Shown here in pieces: positions 52,475-63,742 of a stretch of 64,000 bases of DNA. Numbering within the stretch: the first letter of the stretch is position 1; every line of letters starts with the position of its first letter. A program made the translations under genes and the position numbers. Location: the NCBI RefSeq assembly GCF_016587375.1, contig NZ_BNJG01000001.1, positions 3,230,001 to 3,294,000 of the forward strand, read 5' to 3'. Below the pieces are notes generated by a model. It made no database searches and was not told the origin of the DNA. It saw nothing but the letters and a program-made list of their open reading frames with translations. This stretch comes from Ktedonobacter robiniae. Its GTDB lineage: Bacteria > Chloroflexota > Ktedonobacteria > Ktedonobacterales > Ktedonobacteraceae.

Positions 52475-53650
52475 TTGACCTCTAAATCGTCGACCGATGC
52501 GGTGACACTGCCTGTAGCAGACGAGGTTCTCGCCAGTTTGCAGGCTGACGGCGCAGGCGAGGCTGAGGGCACAGGCGAAATTATATATCCACATCCATAT
52601 CCAGATCGAGTCGTGTCCGCGTCCAGAGCTGGCGTGACGCGGCGCAAGGTCTTGCTGGGTGCGGGCCTTGCTGGTGCCGCGCTTGTCGGTTCAGCTGGCC
52701 TGTTAACATGGTTTGTACGCTCGCACCCTATGCCTATGCCACTCGCAACAGATGTCGAGGACAAGCCAGCGCTCCTGACCTATACCGGCCATACCTCTTA
52801 TGTGTGGAGCGTGGCCTGGTCGCCCAATGGTCAGGCGCTTGCCTCGGCCAGCGATGACCAGACTGTGCATGTCATAAGCGCGCTCCAGGGGACGCTACTG
52901 GCCACGCCTTATAGCCGGCATACCGATAGCGTCTATAGCGTGGCCTGGTCATCTGATAGCAAGCGTCTTGCCTCGGTCAGTGCAGATCAAAGGCTTGAGA
53001 CCTGGGATGCGCCGGATGGATATTATCCACGCGATTTTCGCGCGAGCTCCTGGATCTGGAGTGTGGCCTGGTCGCCCGATGGTCGCTACCTGGCATCAGG
53101 CGGAGGCGATCGCTTGGTGACAATCTGGGATGTAGTCACGGGCGGTAGTACTCTGACATACAAGGGACACAAAGGTAATATCAATGCGCTCTCCTGGTCG
53201 CCCGATGGCCGCTCTATTGCTTCGGCGAGCAGTGATCATACTACCCAGGTCTGGTCGGTTGCTGGGGGAAAGTTGGTGCGTACACATGTTGCCTATCCTA
53301 TGGCGGTTACGATGCGTAGCGTGGCCTGGTCACCTGATGGCAAGCGTTTAGCGGTAGCCTGTGATAACCAGACGGTGCAGGTCTGGGATGCCTTCACAGG
53401 GGATCACCACTATGTGTATCAGGGACATACCGACCTCGTCTATAGTGTGGCCTGGTCTCATGATGGTCGTTACCTGGCCTCGGCGGGCGATGATCAAGCG
53501 GTGCAGGTCTGGGACGCGACAAATGGAGAGGTGTTGCACACATTTCGTGGGCATAGCGAGGGCGTGCGCTCGCTCTCCTGGTCGCCTGATGGCAGATATC
53601 TCGCCTCTGGCTCCTGGGACAAGACGGTCAAGGTCTGGTCGCTGAGTTAG
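52475..53650 (+). CDS. Tat-anchored WD40 beta-propeller protein
   Basis: A 391-residue protein with a Tat-like signal or anchor (TRRKVLLGAG and a hydrophobic helix, about residues 54-82). Seven WD40 repeats fill the rest, each with a SVAWSPDG(R/K).LAS core and a VWD end. This gives a complete seven-bladed propeller outside the membrane, which should serve as a protein-interaction platform. The start is uncertain: TTG at 52475 is the only early candidate in frame, and the good GGGAGG site lies about 35 bases upstream. A GTG at 52499 is possible. Confidence 0.82.
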   Translation: MTSKSSTDAVTLPVADEVLASLQADGAGEAEGTGEIIYPHPYPDRVVSASRAGVTRRKVLLGAGLAGAALVGSAGLLTWFVRSHPMPMPLATDVEDKPALLTYTGHTSYVWSVAWSPNGQALASASDDQTVHVISALQGTLLATPYSRHTDSVYSVAWSSDSKRLASVSADQRLETWDAPDGYYPRDFRASSWIWSVAWSPDGRYLASGGGDRLVTIWDVVTGGSTLTYKGHKGNINALSWSPDGRSIASASSDHTTQVWSVAGGKLVRTHVAYPMAVTMRSVAWSPDGKRLAVACDNQTVQVWDAFTGDHHYVYQGHTDLVYSVAWSHDGRYLASAGDDQAVQVWDATNGEVLHTFRGHSEGVRSLSWSPDGRYLASGSWDKTVKVWSLS

Positions 53651-53929
53651 CATACCGCGTTACGATGAACTTAGCAGCTACCTGGGGATGTCTAAGGCGT
53701 TAGTGGGATAGCTTCCTTCGTGTACAACTTTTTTGCCCCTGACAAGTACATGTATTATGTGGATTGCAGCGAAGAAAATATGAACCTGCGCATATTATGA
53801 GAAGAGTGGAGAATGGGGTGAGGAGCGCGAACTGTACAGATATAGCTACAAAGTGGCATCCCGGCTAAAAAGGCTGCATGCAAATGTTTTACCCATTGTG
53901 GGTTCTGTGACAAAAGAGAGCGGTAGAAA

Positions 53930-55351
53930 ATGATTTCAGATGTGAGTAAAGATAATAAAGAGCATGCCTCTGGTCCCCCAGGGACGGTGGAACAGTCACG
54001 ATTTCCGGTGCAACGTTTTTCGCTTATTGCGGCCATTCTCTCAACCTTGCTGATTCGTATTGCGGGCCGTACAAGCTTTGTCATCTTAGGATTTTACCTG
54101 GGCGAGCGCTTCGCTTCGGCGACGTTAGTGGCACTGGTGCTTGAAGCATTCTATATTACCGAACTCTTGCTATCGCCTGTTGTTGGAAGCCTCTCCGATC
54201 ATGCGGGCAGACGTCCATTTCTCTTATTCTCCCCTATAATGGCAACCATAGCCACGCTCTGCTTCTTGCTGGCCTCGCGCCTCTACCCGCATCCAAATGT
54301 TCATGTCTTGAATGTACACCTCGTGCTGCTGCTCGTGATCATCCTATTCGGACGCCTGCTGGAGGGTGCGACAACTGGTATGAATGTGCCTGCGACCCTG
54401 GGCTACCTGACGGATATCACGATTGGCTCAGAGCGCCTGCGTATGCGTGCAGTGACGGCCTTTGAGGTGGTGACGGTAGGCGCCATTGGCCTGGCCATTC
54501 CCTTTGCGGGAAAGGTCAGTAGTACGCTTGATACCTGGGGTTTCCTGGTTGTCGCGGCATTATATATGCTTGCGCTACTCATCATTTTCCTGGGTGTGCG
54601 CGAGAGCGTGGAAATTCAGGAGCGTACCACGTCCCGGCGCTCATTCCTGGAGGGCTTTAAGGTCCTGCGCTATCGCCGAATTTCGACCTTCTTGCCCGCC
54701 TGGTTCTCGGTCAATGCCCTGGTGGGGGCGTGGGCTGTACTCATCACTATCATGCTGGCTTATCCTAAACACGCGGCGGCTCTGCGCCATCCTGGACAAC
54801 TCCTCTATGGCGGCTTTAGCAAGATGGAGTCATCGCTCTGGGTGGGAGGTTTTGCCCTGCTCTTCCTCTGTGGGATGGGCATATGGATGCTGTTTGTCGC
54901 GCGTTTCCGCCGTTCAACCGTGATGCTGATTGGCCTGGTGGGCCTGGGGATAGCGATAAGCGCACTAACGGTGATAAACGGGTTGGGTGAGACAATGGGT
55001 GATGTCGTACCAGACCAGTCTACGGTAGTCCTGATCCTGCTAGGTATTGTCGCCCTGGGTGTGCTCTTGCTTAGTGGCTTTACTCCTGTGGCATTAATGC
55101 AGATGAGCGCCATCGCTGAGTCGATGCGTGGCAAGCGAGGAGCGGTCATGGGCCTCTACTCAGTGGTTCTGGCCATAGGACAGCTTATCGGGACCTCGCT
55201 AGGCGGACTCTTTGTCGACTGGCATGGTTTCTATGGCCTGATGCAATTCTCGCTTTTGATGGGTGTGTGCTCCTTCTTAAGTGTGCTCTATATGCGTTAT
55301 CATCGCGATGATCTCTTGCAGCCACCCAAGAAAGGCTTACTTTCTAAATAG
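53930..55351 (+). CDS. Major facilitator superfamily transporter
   Basis: A 473-residue protein with about 12 membrane helices. The loop between helices 2 and 3 reads GSLSDHAGRRPFLL, the MFS signature (G-x-x-x-D-x-x-G-R-R). The central loop contains a charged FRRS segment, and the C-terminal half has GKRGAVMGLYSVVLAIGQLIGT. Likely a drug/metabolite exporter; substrate unknown. The N-terminal 20 residues are polar. It converges with a second, unrelated MFS gene across hairpin H17. Confidence 0.85.
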   Translation: MISDVSKDNKEHASGPPGTVEQSRFPVQRFSLIAAILSTLLIRIAGRTSFVILGFYLGERFASATLVALVLEAFYITELLLSPVVGSLSDHAGRRPFLLFSPIMATIATLCFLLASRLYPHPNVHVLNVHLVLLLVIILFGRLLEGATTGMNVPATLGYLTDITIGSERLRMRAVTAFEVVTVGAIGLAIPFAGKVSSTLDTWGFLVVAALYMLALLIIFLGVRESVEIQERTTSRRSFLEGFKVLRYRRISTFLPAWFSVNALVGAWAVLITIMLAYPKHAAALRHPGQLLYGGFSKMESSLWVGGFALLFLCGMGIWMLFVARFRRSTVMLIGLVGLGIAISALTVINGLGETMGDVVPDQSTVVLILLGIVALGVLLLSGFTPVALMQMSAIAESMRGKRGAVMGLYSVVLAIGQLIGTSLGGLFVDWHGFYGLMQFSLLMGVCSFLSVLYMRYHRDDLLQPPKKGLLSK

Positions 55352-55368
55352 GGATCATCCTTGTTTGA

Positions 55369-55454
55369 CTTCTCGCGCCAGCGGCGCTCGCTTTTATTAA
55401 AGGTGGTGCAAGTTGGCAGCCGCAGGCTGCCAACTTGCACCACCTTTAATAAAA
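55369..55454 (-). repeat. Long hairpin H17 with satellite motif in inverse orientation
   Basis: The reverse-complement satellite is at about 55369-55391. Perfect 30-bp arms at 55392-55421 and 55425-55454 surround a GCA loop, the tip again reading GCC-GCA-GGC. It lies between two convergent MFS genes. Confidence 0.88.
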
Positions 55455-55485
55455 AGTAATTTGTGCGTGAGGCTCACTATGTTTT

Positions 55486-56739
55486 TCAGGCCCGGCGCAG
55501 AGGTGTAAAGCTGGCGAGTAGCGTGATCAGGCCCAGGCCGAGCGCGATCCAGACTAACTCCTGACGGGCGCCCAGAGGGAGGAGCAGGAGCCCCCAGAGC
55601 GCTTTCCCCACGGGTTCAATGCCAAAAGTGAGCAGGCGAAACGAACTATTTACCCTCCCCAGCAGTTCATCGGGGGCAAGCGAGAGTCTGTAGGAGACGA
55701 CTACTACGGCATAGCAAGGCCAGAGCAGGCCGATTAGTCCCATCGCAAGGATGAGCATCCAGGGGCCAGAACTCAGTGCCAGTAGTACGCTCGCCAGCGT
55801 CCAGCCAAGCAGGGAGCCGAGCATGATTGGTCCCATGCCCAGGTGCCTTTGTAGCCAGGGCGCGATGGCGCCTCCCAGGAGGCCCCCAATCCCGTTGGCG
55901 CTGATGACGATACCCAGGGTAAGCGTGTCCAGGTGAAGGGTGTCACGTGCCAGGAGAATCACCGCCAGGGTAATTCCGGCCTGCATAAAATTGATTAGCG
56001 TCGTGAGCAGAGCCATCAGGCGGAGCAGGGGCTGGCGCCAGAGAAAGCGTAGTCCTTCAAGTACATCCTGCACGAGCGATTGTGGTTGTGTCACAACGCG
56101 TTGCTGTTGAAAAGGCACACGAATACCGCCCAGCGAGAGCACTGAGACAAGGTAAGAGAGGCTATCAGCCATATATGTCAGCATCGTACCTGGCAGTGTA
56201 GCGCCTGCGAACTGAATCAGCAGGCCCCCAAGACTGGGGCCAACCAGTGTGGCGGTACTCTGAGTAATTTCGCTCAGCATATAGGCTGAGGGGACATCCT
56301 TGGGCGCGACTACACGTGGCAGGGCCGAGAGCTGAGCGATGCCAAAGAGCACGTTGGCTGTCCCTTCGAGGAAGGCCACGACATAGAGCTGTGGTAGCGT
56401 CAGGTGACCGAGATAGAAGGCCACAGGCACAGAGGCCAGGAGGAGCCAGCGCAGCGTATCGCAGGCCAGCATGACCAGCTTGCGGTTCCAGCGATCCACC
56501 AATGCGCCCGCGGGCAAGCTAAAGAGTAGGTAGGGCAGTAACTGGACGGCGCTGAGAAAGCCGGCCTGAGCAGGTGAGTTGGTAAAGGCGAGTACAAGCA
56601 ATGGGAGCGCGAAAAGTGAGACCTGGCTCCCTGTCTCGGAAACAATCTGCCCACTCCAGAGGAGCAAGAAGGCGCGATTGCGCCATAAGCTAGCCGTGGG
56701 TTGAGGTGGCCTGGCTGGCAAGGTATCGATCTGATCCAT
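55486..56739 (-). CDS. MFS transporter, EntS/MFS_3-like exporter
   Basis: 417 residues with about 12 membrane helices. N-terminal NRAFLLLWSGQIVSETGSQVS and the loop PAGALVDRWNRK are typical of the enterobactin-exporter/MFS_3 group, as are the GTANVLFGIAQLSALPRVV block and the second-half NGIGGLLGGAIAPWL. Substrate unknown; relatives export siderophores or macrolides. GAAGGATTT lies upstream of the ATG. It belongs to a different MFS subfamily from the convergent neighbour. Confidence 0.88.
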   Translation of the reverse strand: MDQIDTLPARPPQPTASLWRNRAFLLLWSGQIVSETGSQVSLFALPLLVLAFTNSPAQAGFLSAVQLLPYLLFSLPAGALVDRWNRKLVMLACDTLRWLLLASVPVAFYLGHLTLPQLYVVAFLEGTANVLFGIAQLSALPRVVAPKDVPSAYMLSEITQSTATLVGPSLGGLLIQFAGATLPGTMLTYMADSLSYLVSVLSLGGIRVPFQQQRVVTQPQSLVQDVLEGLRFLWRQPLLRLMALLTTLINFMQAGITLAVILLARDTLHLDTLTLGIVISANGIGGLLGGAIAPWLQRHLGMGPIMLGSLLGWTLASVLLALSSGPWMLILAMGLIGLLWPCYAVVVVSYRLSLAPDELLGRVNSSFRLLTFGIEPVGKALWGLLLLPLGARQELVWIALGLGLITLLASFTPLRRA

Positions 56740-56835
56740 ATAAAGCGAAATCCTTCATTGTGTGTCCAGGGAAAAGAGTAAAAAGCTTTGTGAAGATGAC
56801 TTATGAGGCACACAATAAAAGGAGGAGCACGACTA

Positions 56836-57136
56836 TGGCCAGGCGGAGCATGCTGGCAGCCTTGTGCTTCTCTTGTGAGATTGAGGCAATGAATGCTTGT
56901 TTGAGTTGGACGCTGACCAGTACTCCAACCAGCTCAGAAGGCTCAATAATGAGGCTGCACCGTGCGGTATCCTCCAACTGACTGCTAGAAAACGAGATGT
57001 CCTTCTTACATTTGTTTATAGGGATGAGTATAGCGAAATCCTTCTGGCTGGTCAATGTGAAGGGTTCTGGCGCAATAGAGCAGTTGACTTTTGTGGGGCA
57101 CTGACACTAGAAACAGGGAGAATGATAAAATACTAA
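56836..57136 (+). pseudogene. Possible frameshifted small gene
   Basis: An ATG at 56836 with AAGGAGGAGC just upstream opens a 48-codon frame (MARRSMLAALCFSCEIEAMN). From 56897 the +1 frame carries a more protein-like sequence (FELDADQYSNQLRRLNN, then RDVLLTFVYRDEYSEILLAG) to 57136. Joined, they would give about 100 residues. This may be a frameshifted gene or chance; no family is recognised. The rest of 56740-57215 holds nothing else convincing. Confidence 0.3.
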
Positions 57137-57215
57137 GCAGGTCGGTTTTCGCTCTGTGATATGACAACAAGTGGTATGCTTGTTGAAGCCAGCAACAGAG
57201 AAGAGGAGGGAGCAT

Positions 57216-57617
57216 ATGCCGCACTACTTTACGCGTGCCGAAGCGGAGGCTTTGCTGCCTGCGATCAGTGTGGAGCTAGGCAAAATCCAGGTTCACTATC
57301 GCCAGGCGCAAGGGCTAGAGAAGGATCTTGAGGAGATGCAGGTGAAGTCTATGGGCAATGGGCACCACCTGCAAGGCAAGATACTGCATGTTCAGGAAAG
57401 CTTGCTGGAGCATGTCCAGGCGTTGCAACAGGCAATGGAAGAGTTGCAGAAACTGGGCTGTGAGCTGAAGGACCCGGAAATTGGTCTGATTGATTTTTTG
57501 AGCTTGCGTAACGGCGAAGAGGTCTACCTCTGCTGGCACCTGGGCGAAGAGCATATCGACTACTGGCATACTCTGGAGGCTGGCTTCGCGGGCCGTCAAC
57601 CATTTGAGGATGAGTAG
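57216..57617 (+). CDS. DUF2203-family protein
   Basis: A small soluble protein of 133 residues with family landmarks: YFTRAEAEALLPAI at the start, a helical middle (EHVQALQQAMEELQKLGCELKDPEIGLIDF) and EVYLCWHLGEEHIDYWH near the end. Function unknown. AAGAGGAGGGA precedes the ATG at 57216. It sits 26 bases before prmC, probably in one operon. Confidence 0.85.
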   Translation: MPHYFTRAEAEALLPAISVELGKIQVHYRQAQGLEKDLEEMQVKSMGNGHHLQGKILHVQESLLEHVQALQQAMEELQKLGCELKDPEIGLIDFLSLRNGEEVYLCWHLGEEHIDYWHTLEAGFAGRQPFEDE

Positions 57618-57643
57618 CAAGAAGAAGTACGAGAGAGTTTGGT

Positions 57644-58543
57644 ATGACAAGCATTCAACGGGTGCTACAAGAGGGAATACAGCGTTTGCAGATGCGCGAT
57701 GGGCGCGGAGGGGAACAGAATCCGCGCCTGGACGCCCAGGTCTTGTTGGGACATATACTACAGGTGCCACGGGCGACATTGTACGCCTATCCCGAGCGAG
57801 AGTTGAGCGCAGAGCAGGAGAAGCGCTTTCGCGAACTCATTGAACGGCGCGCCCGCAACGAGCCTGTCGCGTATCTTGTTGGCGAGAAGGAATTTTATGG
57901 ACGCGACTTCCAGGTGGATGCGCGCGTGCTTATTCCCCGCCCCGAGACGGAACTACTGGTGGAAGCTGCGCTCAAGGAGGCGCGGCGTCGCCTGGATGCG
58001 GGAGAGACGCCAGTTGTGGCCGATGTTGGCACCGGGAGCGGGGTTATCCCGATTACCCTGGCGCTAGAGGAGCCACGCCTGCCTGTAATCTATGCCTGCG
58101 ATGTCTCGACGGAGGCCTTAGAGGTTGCGCGTGCTAATTGCCAGCGCTATGGCGTTGAGGAGCGTGTGATCCTGTTGCAGAGCGATCTCTTGCAGGCCTT
58201 GCTCCAGCCCGTAGATATGCTGCTCGCCAACCTACCGTATGTCGGCACAAACGAATTACCACAGATGGCTCCCGACGTATGGAATTATGAGCCACACCTG
58301 GCCCTTTTTAGTGGTCCAGATGGGCTAGGCTTATTGACGCGCCTGTGTCGCGAAGCCCGTCAATATGGTATGCTGAGGCCTGGGGGATGGTGTGTGTTGG
58401 AAATGGGTTACCTGCATCAAGAGCCACTGACACGCCTAGTAAAGAGTTTCTGGCCCGAGGCCGATGTGGCGTGTATCAGTGACTACGCTGGATTGGACCG
58501 CCACCTGGTGGTGCGACTACCCGGCGGCAACCAGGTCCCATAA
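57644..58543 (+). CDS. prmC: Release factor glutamine methyltransferase
   Basis: Methylates the glutamine of the GGQ motif in release factors RF1 and RF2 using SAM. The 299 residues contain the N-terminal helical domain, the VAYLVGEKEFYGRDFQVD...IPRPETE block and the SAM motif VADVGTGSGVIPITLA. The catalytic loop reads LLANLPYV, where the family usually has NPPY. The end has the GGWCVLEMGYLHQE strand and the GLDRHLVV motif. No prfA is next to it. GTTTGGT precedes the ATG; ribosome-binding site weak. Confidence 0.9.
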   Translation: MTSIQRVLQEGIQRLQMRDGRGGEQNPRLDAQVLLGHILQVPRATLYAYPERELSAEQEKRFRELIERRARNEPVAYLVGEKEFYGRDFQVDARVLIPRPETELLVEAALKEARRRLDAGETPVVADVGTGSGVIPITLALEEPRLPVIYACDVSTEALEVARANCQRYGVEERVILLQSDLLQALLQPVDMLLANLPYVGTNELPQMAPDVWNYEPHLALFSGPDGLGLLTRLCREARQYGMLRPGGWCVLEMGYLHQEPLTRLVKSFWPEADVACISDYAGLDRHLVVRLPGGNQVP

Positions 58544-58691
58544 CTGATCGCCGTTACTGAGGCATGATCCTGGGTTATACCCCGCTTCATATATGAGACC
58601 GTCAAAAGTGATGTATTTGCGTGTTTTTATAGAAAAGAGTGCGTAGTAGCAATGTACCTTTGCTGTGACGCGTTTAGCGGGGAGAGTCCAC

Positions 58692-59951
58692 ATGGCTCTG
58701 TTGAGAATCGTTGAGGCTCAAGTGTCATCGTTTAGTTTACCAGACCTGCTCTTAATTCTAGGAGGCGGCGCGGTCGCGTTTCTGCTTTCGTACCTCTTTA
58801 CCTTTGGGGTCATCAAGTTTTGCACCCGGTTCGATTTGCTGGATCGGCCTACGAAAGAGCGCGACCGTATCCATAAGAAGCCAGTGCCACGCCTGGGCGG
58901 GGTAGCTATCTTCCTGGCCTTCGTGGTCGCCTCACTCATCTTTTACGCGTCCAACCACGAGGTGAAGCCGGATGAGATGATTCGTTTTATCTTATTGATG
59001 GCGGCCTCCCTCTTACTGGTAGCTGTCCATGCATATGACGATGTGCGTGGGATGCGTGCCCTCCATAAATTTATTGTCCAGTCGCTCGCGGTCGTGATTA
59101 TCCTTGGTCCGTGGAACTGGCATTTTTATGGCATCATTCTCTTTGGCTTTAGCAATCCCTTTGGAGTCGCGGTCGAGCATCCCGGTCTCCCCTGGTATCA
59201 GCAGCCAATCATCTCTATCTTGATTCACAAGCCCGATATTACCTGGCTGGCGATCCCAGCTGTCATCGTTACCTGGTTCTGGTTTACGGGCATGACCAAT
59301 ACCATCAACTTTGTAGATGGCCTGGATGGGCTGGCCACGGGTGTGGTCGGAATTACTGGCTTCTTCATTACCATCATTAGTATTTACCTTGGTCAGTACA
59401 CTATTGGCCTGCTGGCGGGAATCTTCACAGGTGCGGTGCTAGGCTTTCTGCCGCACAACTGGAGCCCGGCCAAGATCTTTATGGGTGATAGCGGGGCGCA
59501 ATTTCTCGGGTTTATGCTGGCGGCCCTCTCCATCATGGGCGGAGCCAAGCTGGCTCTGGCGCTCATGGTCCTGGGTGTGCCCATACTGGATGTTGCCGTG
59601 ATCATCGTGAGCCGCCTGCGTCGTGGCCAGTCGTTCGCCCAGCCTGATACGACCTCTCACCTCCACTATCGCTTGATGGCTACAGGCTTGAACGCCAAAC
59701 AGATCTGTTATATCTTTTATGGCCTGACAACGGCCTTTGGCCTCCTGGCCCTGAGCCTGCCAAAGGGGGTTAAGATTGTCGGACTGCTGCTCGTTGGCGC
59801 GACGATGCTCTTTCTGACCTTCTGGCTGGACAATCTCCAGAAGCAGCGCGAGACCCTGCTCAACTCGCCACGCCCGCCTCTCTCTGACGAGCAGGAGTCA
59901 AATCCAACTGGGGGCGAGCACCATCACGCACGCTTGCAGACGGAGAGCTAG
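58692..59951 (+). CDS. MraY/WecA-type undecaprenyl-phosphate sugar-phosphate transferase
   Basis: A polytopic membrane enzyme of 419 residues that joins a sugar-phosphate from a UDP-sugar to a polyprenyl phosphate. Visible are the KPVPRLGGVAIF loop, VHAYDDVRGM (first Asp pair), NTINFVDGLDGLATGV with the catalytic Asp, FMGDSGAQFLGF, and the cytoplasmic HLHYRLMATGL histidine motif of WecA/TagO-like enzymes. It is therefore probably a lipid-linked polysaccharide initiator rather than MraY. The ATG at 58692 follows GGGGAGAG; a GTG at 58665 is in frame. Confidence 0.9.
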   Translation: MALLRIVEAQVSSFSLPDLLLILGGGAVAFLLSYLFTFGVIKFCTRFDLLDRPTKERDRIHKKPVPRLGGVAIFLAFVVASLIFYASNHEVKPDEMIRFILLMAASLLLVAVHAYDDVRGMRALHKFIVQSLAVVIILGPWNWHFYGIILFGFSNPFGVAVEHPGLPWYQQPIISILIHKPDITWLAIPAVIVTWFWFTGMTNTINFVDGLDGLATGVVGITGFFITIISIYLGQYTIGLLAGIFTGAVLGFLPHNWSPAKIFMGDSGAQFLGFMLAALSIMGGAKLALALMVLGVPILDVAVIIVSRLRRGQSFAQPDTTSHLHYRLMATGLNAKQICYIFYGLTTAFGLLALSLPKGVKIVGLLLVGATMLFLTFWLDNLQKQRETLLNSPRPPLSDEQESNPTGGEHHHARLQTES

Positions 59952-59976
59952 GTTAAGGCCGTGTGGTTGTCCGACA

Positions 59977-60020
59977 AAGAGAAGGCCCCGGTGCTTGTAC
60001 AAGCACCGGGGCCTTCTCTT
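59977..60020. repeat. Long palindrome H18 (22-bp arms, no loop)
   Basis: A 44-bp perfect palindrome centred on GTAC lies between convergent genes. It starts 25 bases after the transferase stop and ends 10 before the uvrA stop. Part of its stem is GC-rich (GGCCCCGGTGC), and a short T/C run follows on the plus strand. Confidence 0.88.
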
Positions 60021-60030
60021 CTGCTTTCTT

Positions 60031-63222
<3,192 letters not shown>

Positions 63223-63742
63223 AACAATCCAACCGTCCGTCCCTGCAAAACGTAGAATAACTACAGTGCTTATTTTCTATGTGGGTGTGCCAACGAAAGT
63301 GCTGCCCTGAAATGTTCAGGAACACCTTCTTTTGTTCTGGTATACTCTCGCCAAAGTACCGTAGAAAATACAAACAAACGTTCCATCTAACACTACTATA
63401 CTGGCGGCTTTGCGTCAAGGGTTATGGGACCGGCTAGAGCGGATTCTTTTCATGCTCTCAAAGGGGAGAGTAAGAGCATTTGCGTTATTCCTCCCAATCC
63501 ATCAAACCCATTCTGTACATGTGAGAATTGCTACAGGCCAAAAGGGTCACTACTAAGAGAAAACACTCTGGAGCGGGGAATTATTTCTTGGTTTATGACG
63601 TGTAGTCCGTAATTCTGTCTAAATATGGCTATGTTCCTTTGATGGAAATAGATTACAATAAAAACAGCTTGTAGCAGAGTTGTCTTGGTTGGCTGCAAAG
63701 ATGTGGCCTGAGAAGAAGGAAGTGACTTTGGTGGAGGTACGT
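63223..63742. other. Intergenic region between divergent uvrA and lepB genes
   Basis: About 520 bases without a convincing gene. On the minus strand TTGACG and TAGTGT, 17 bp apart at about 63390-63419, could be the uvrA promoter. TGTTC-AG-GAACA-N8-TGTTC half-sites occur at 63313-63337 within its leader. Confidence 0.4.

Noticed and set aside
56743..57045. 13-base direct repeat AGCGAAATCCTTC at 56743 and 57033
   Set aside because: It is too short and lacks a mobile gene between the copies; chance is likely.
1352..60020. Treating all long hairpins as copies of one MITE or REP element
   Set aside because: Stem sequences are unrelated between sites. Only architecture, short sub-motifs and the satellite are shared, so simple copy-and-paste of one sequence does not fit.
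63424..63612. 62-codon ORF between uvrA and lepB
   Set aside because: It has no good ribosome-binding site, no recognisable protein and atypical composition.
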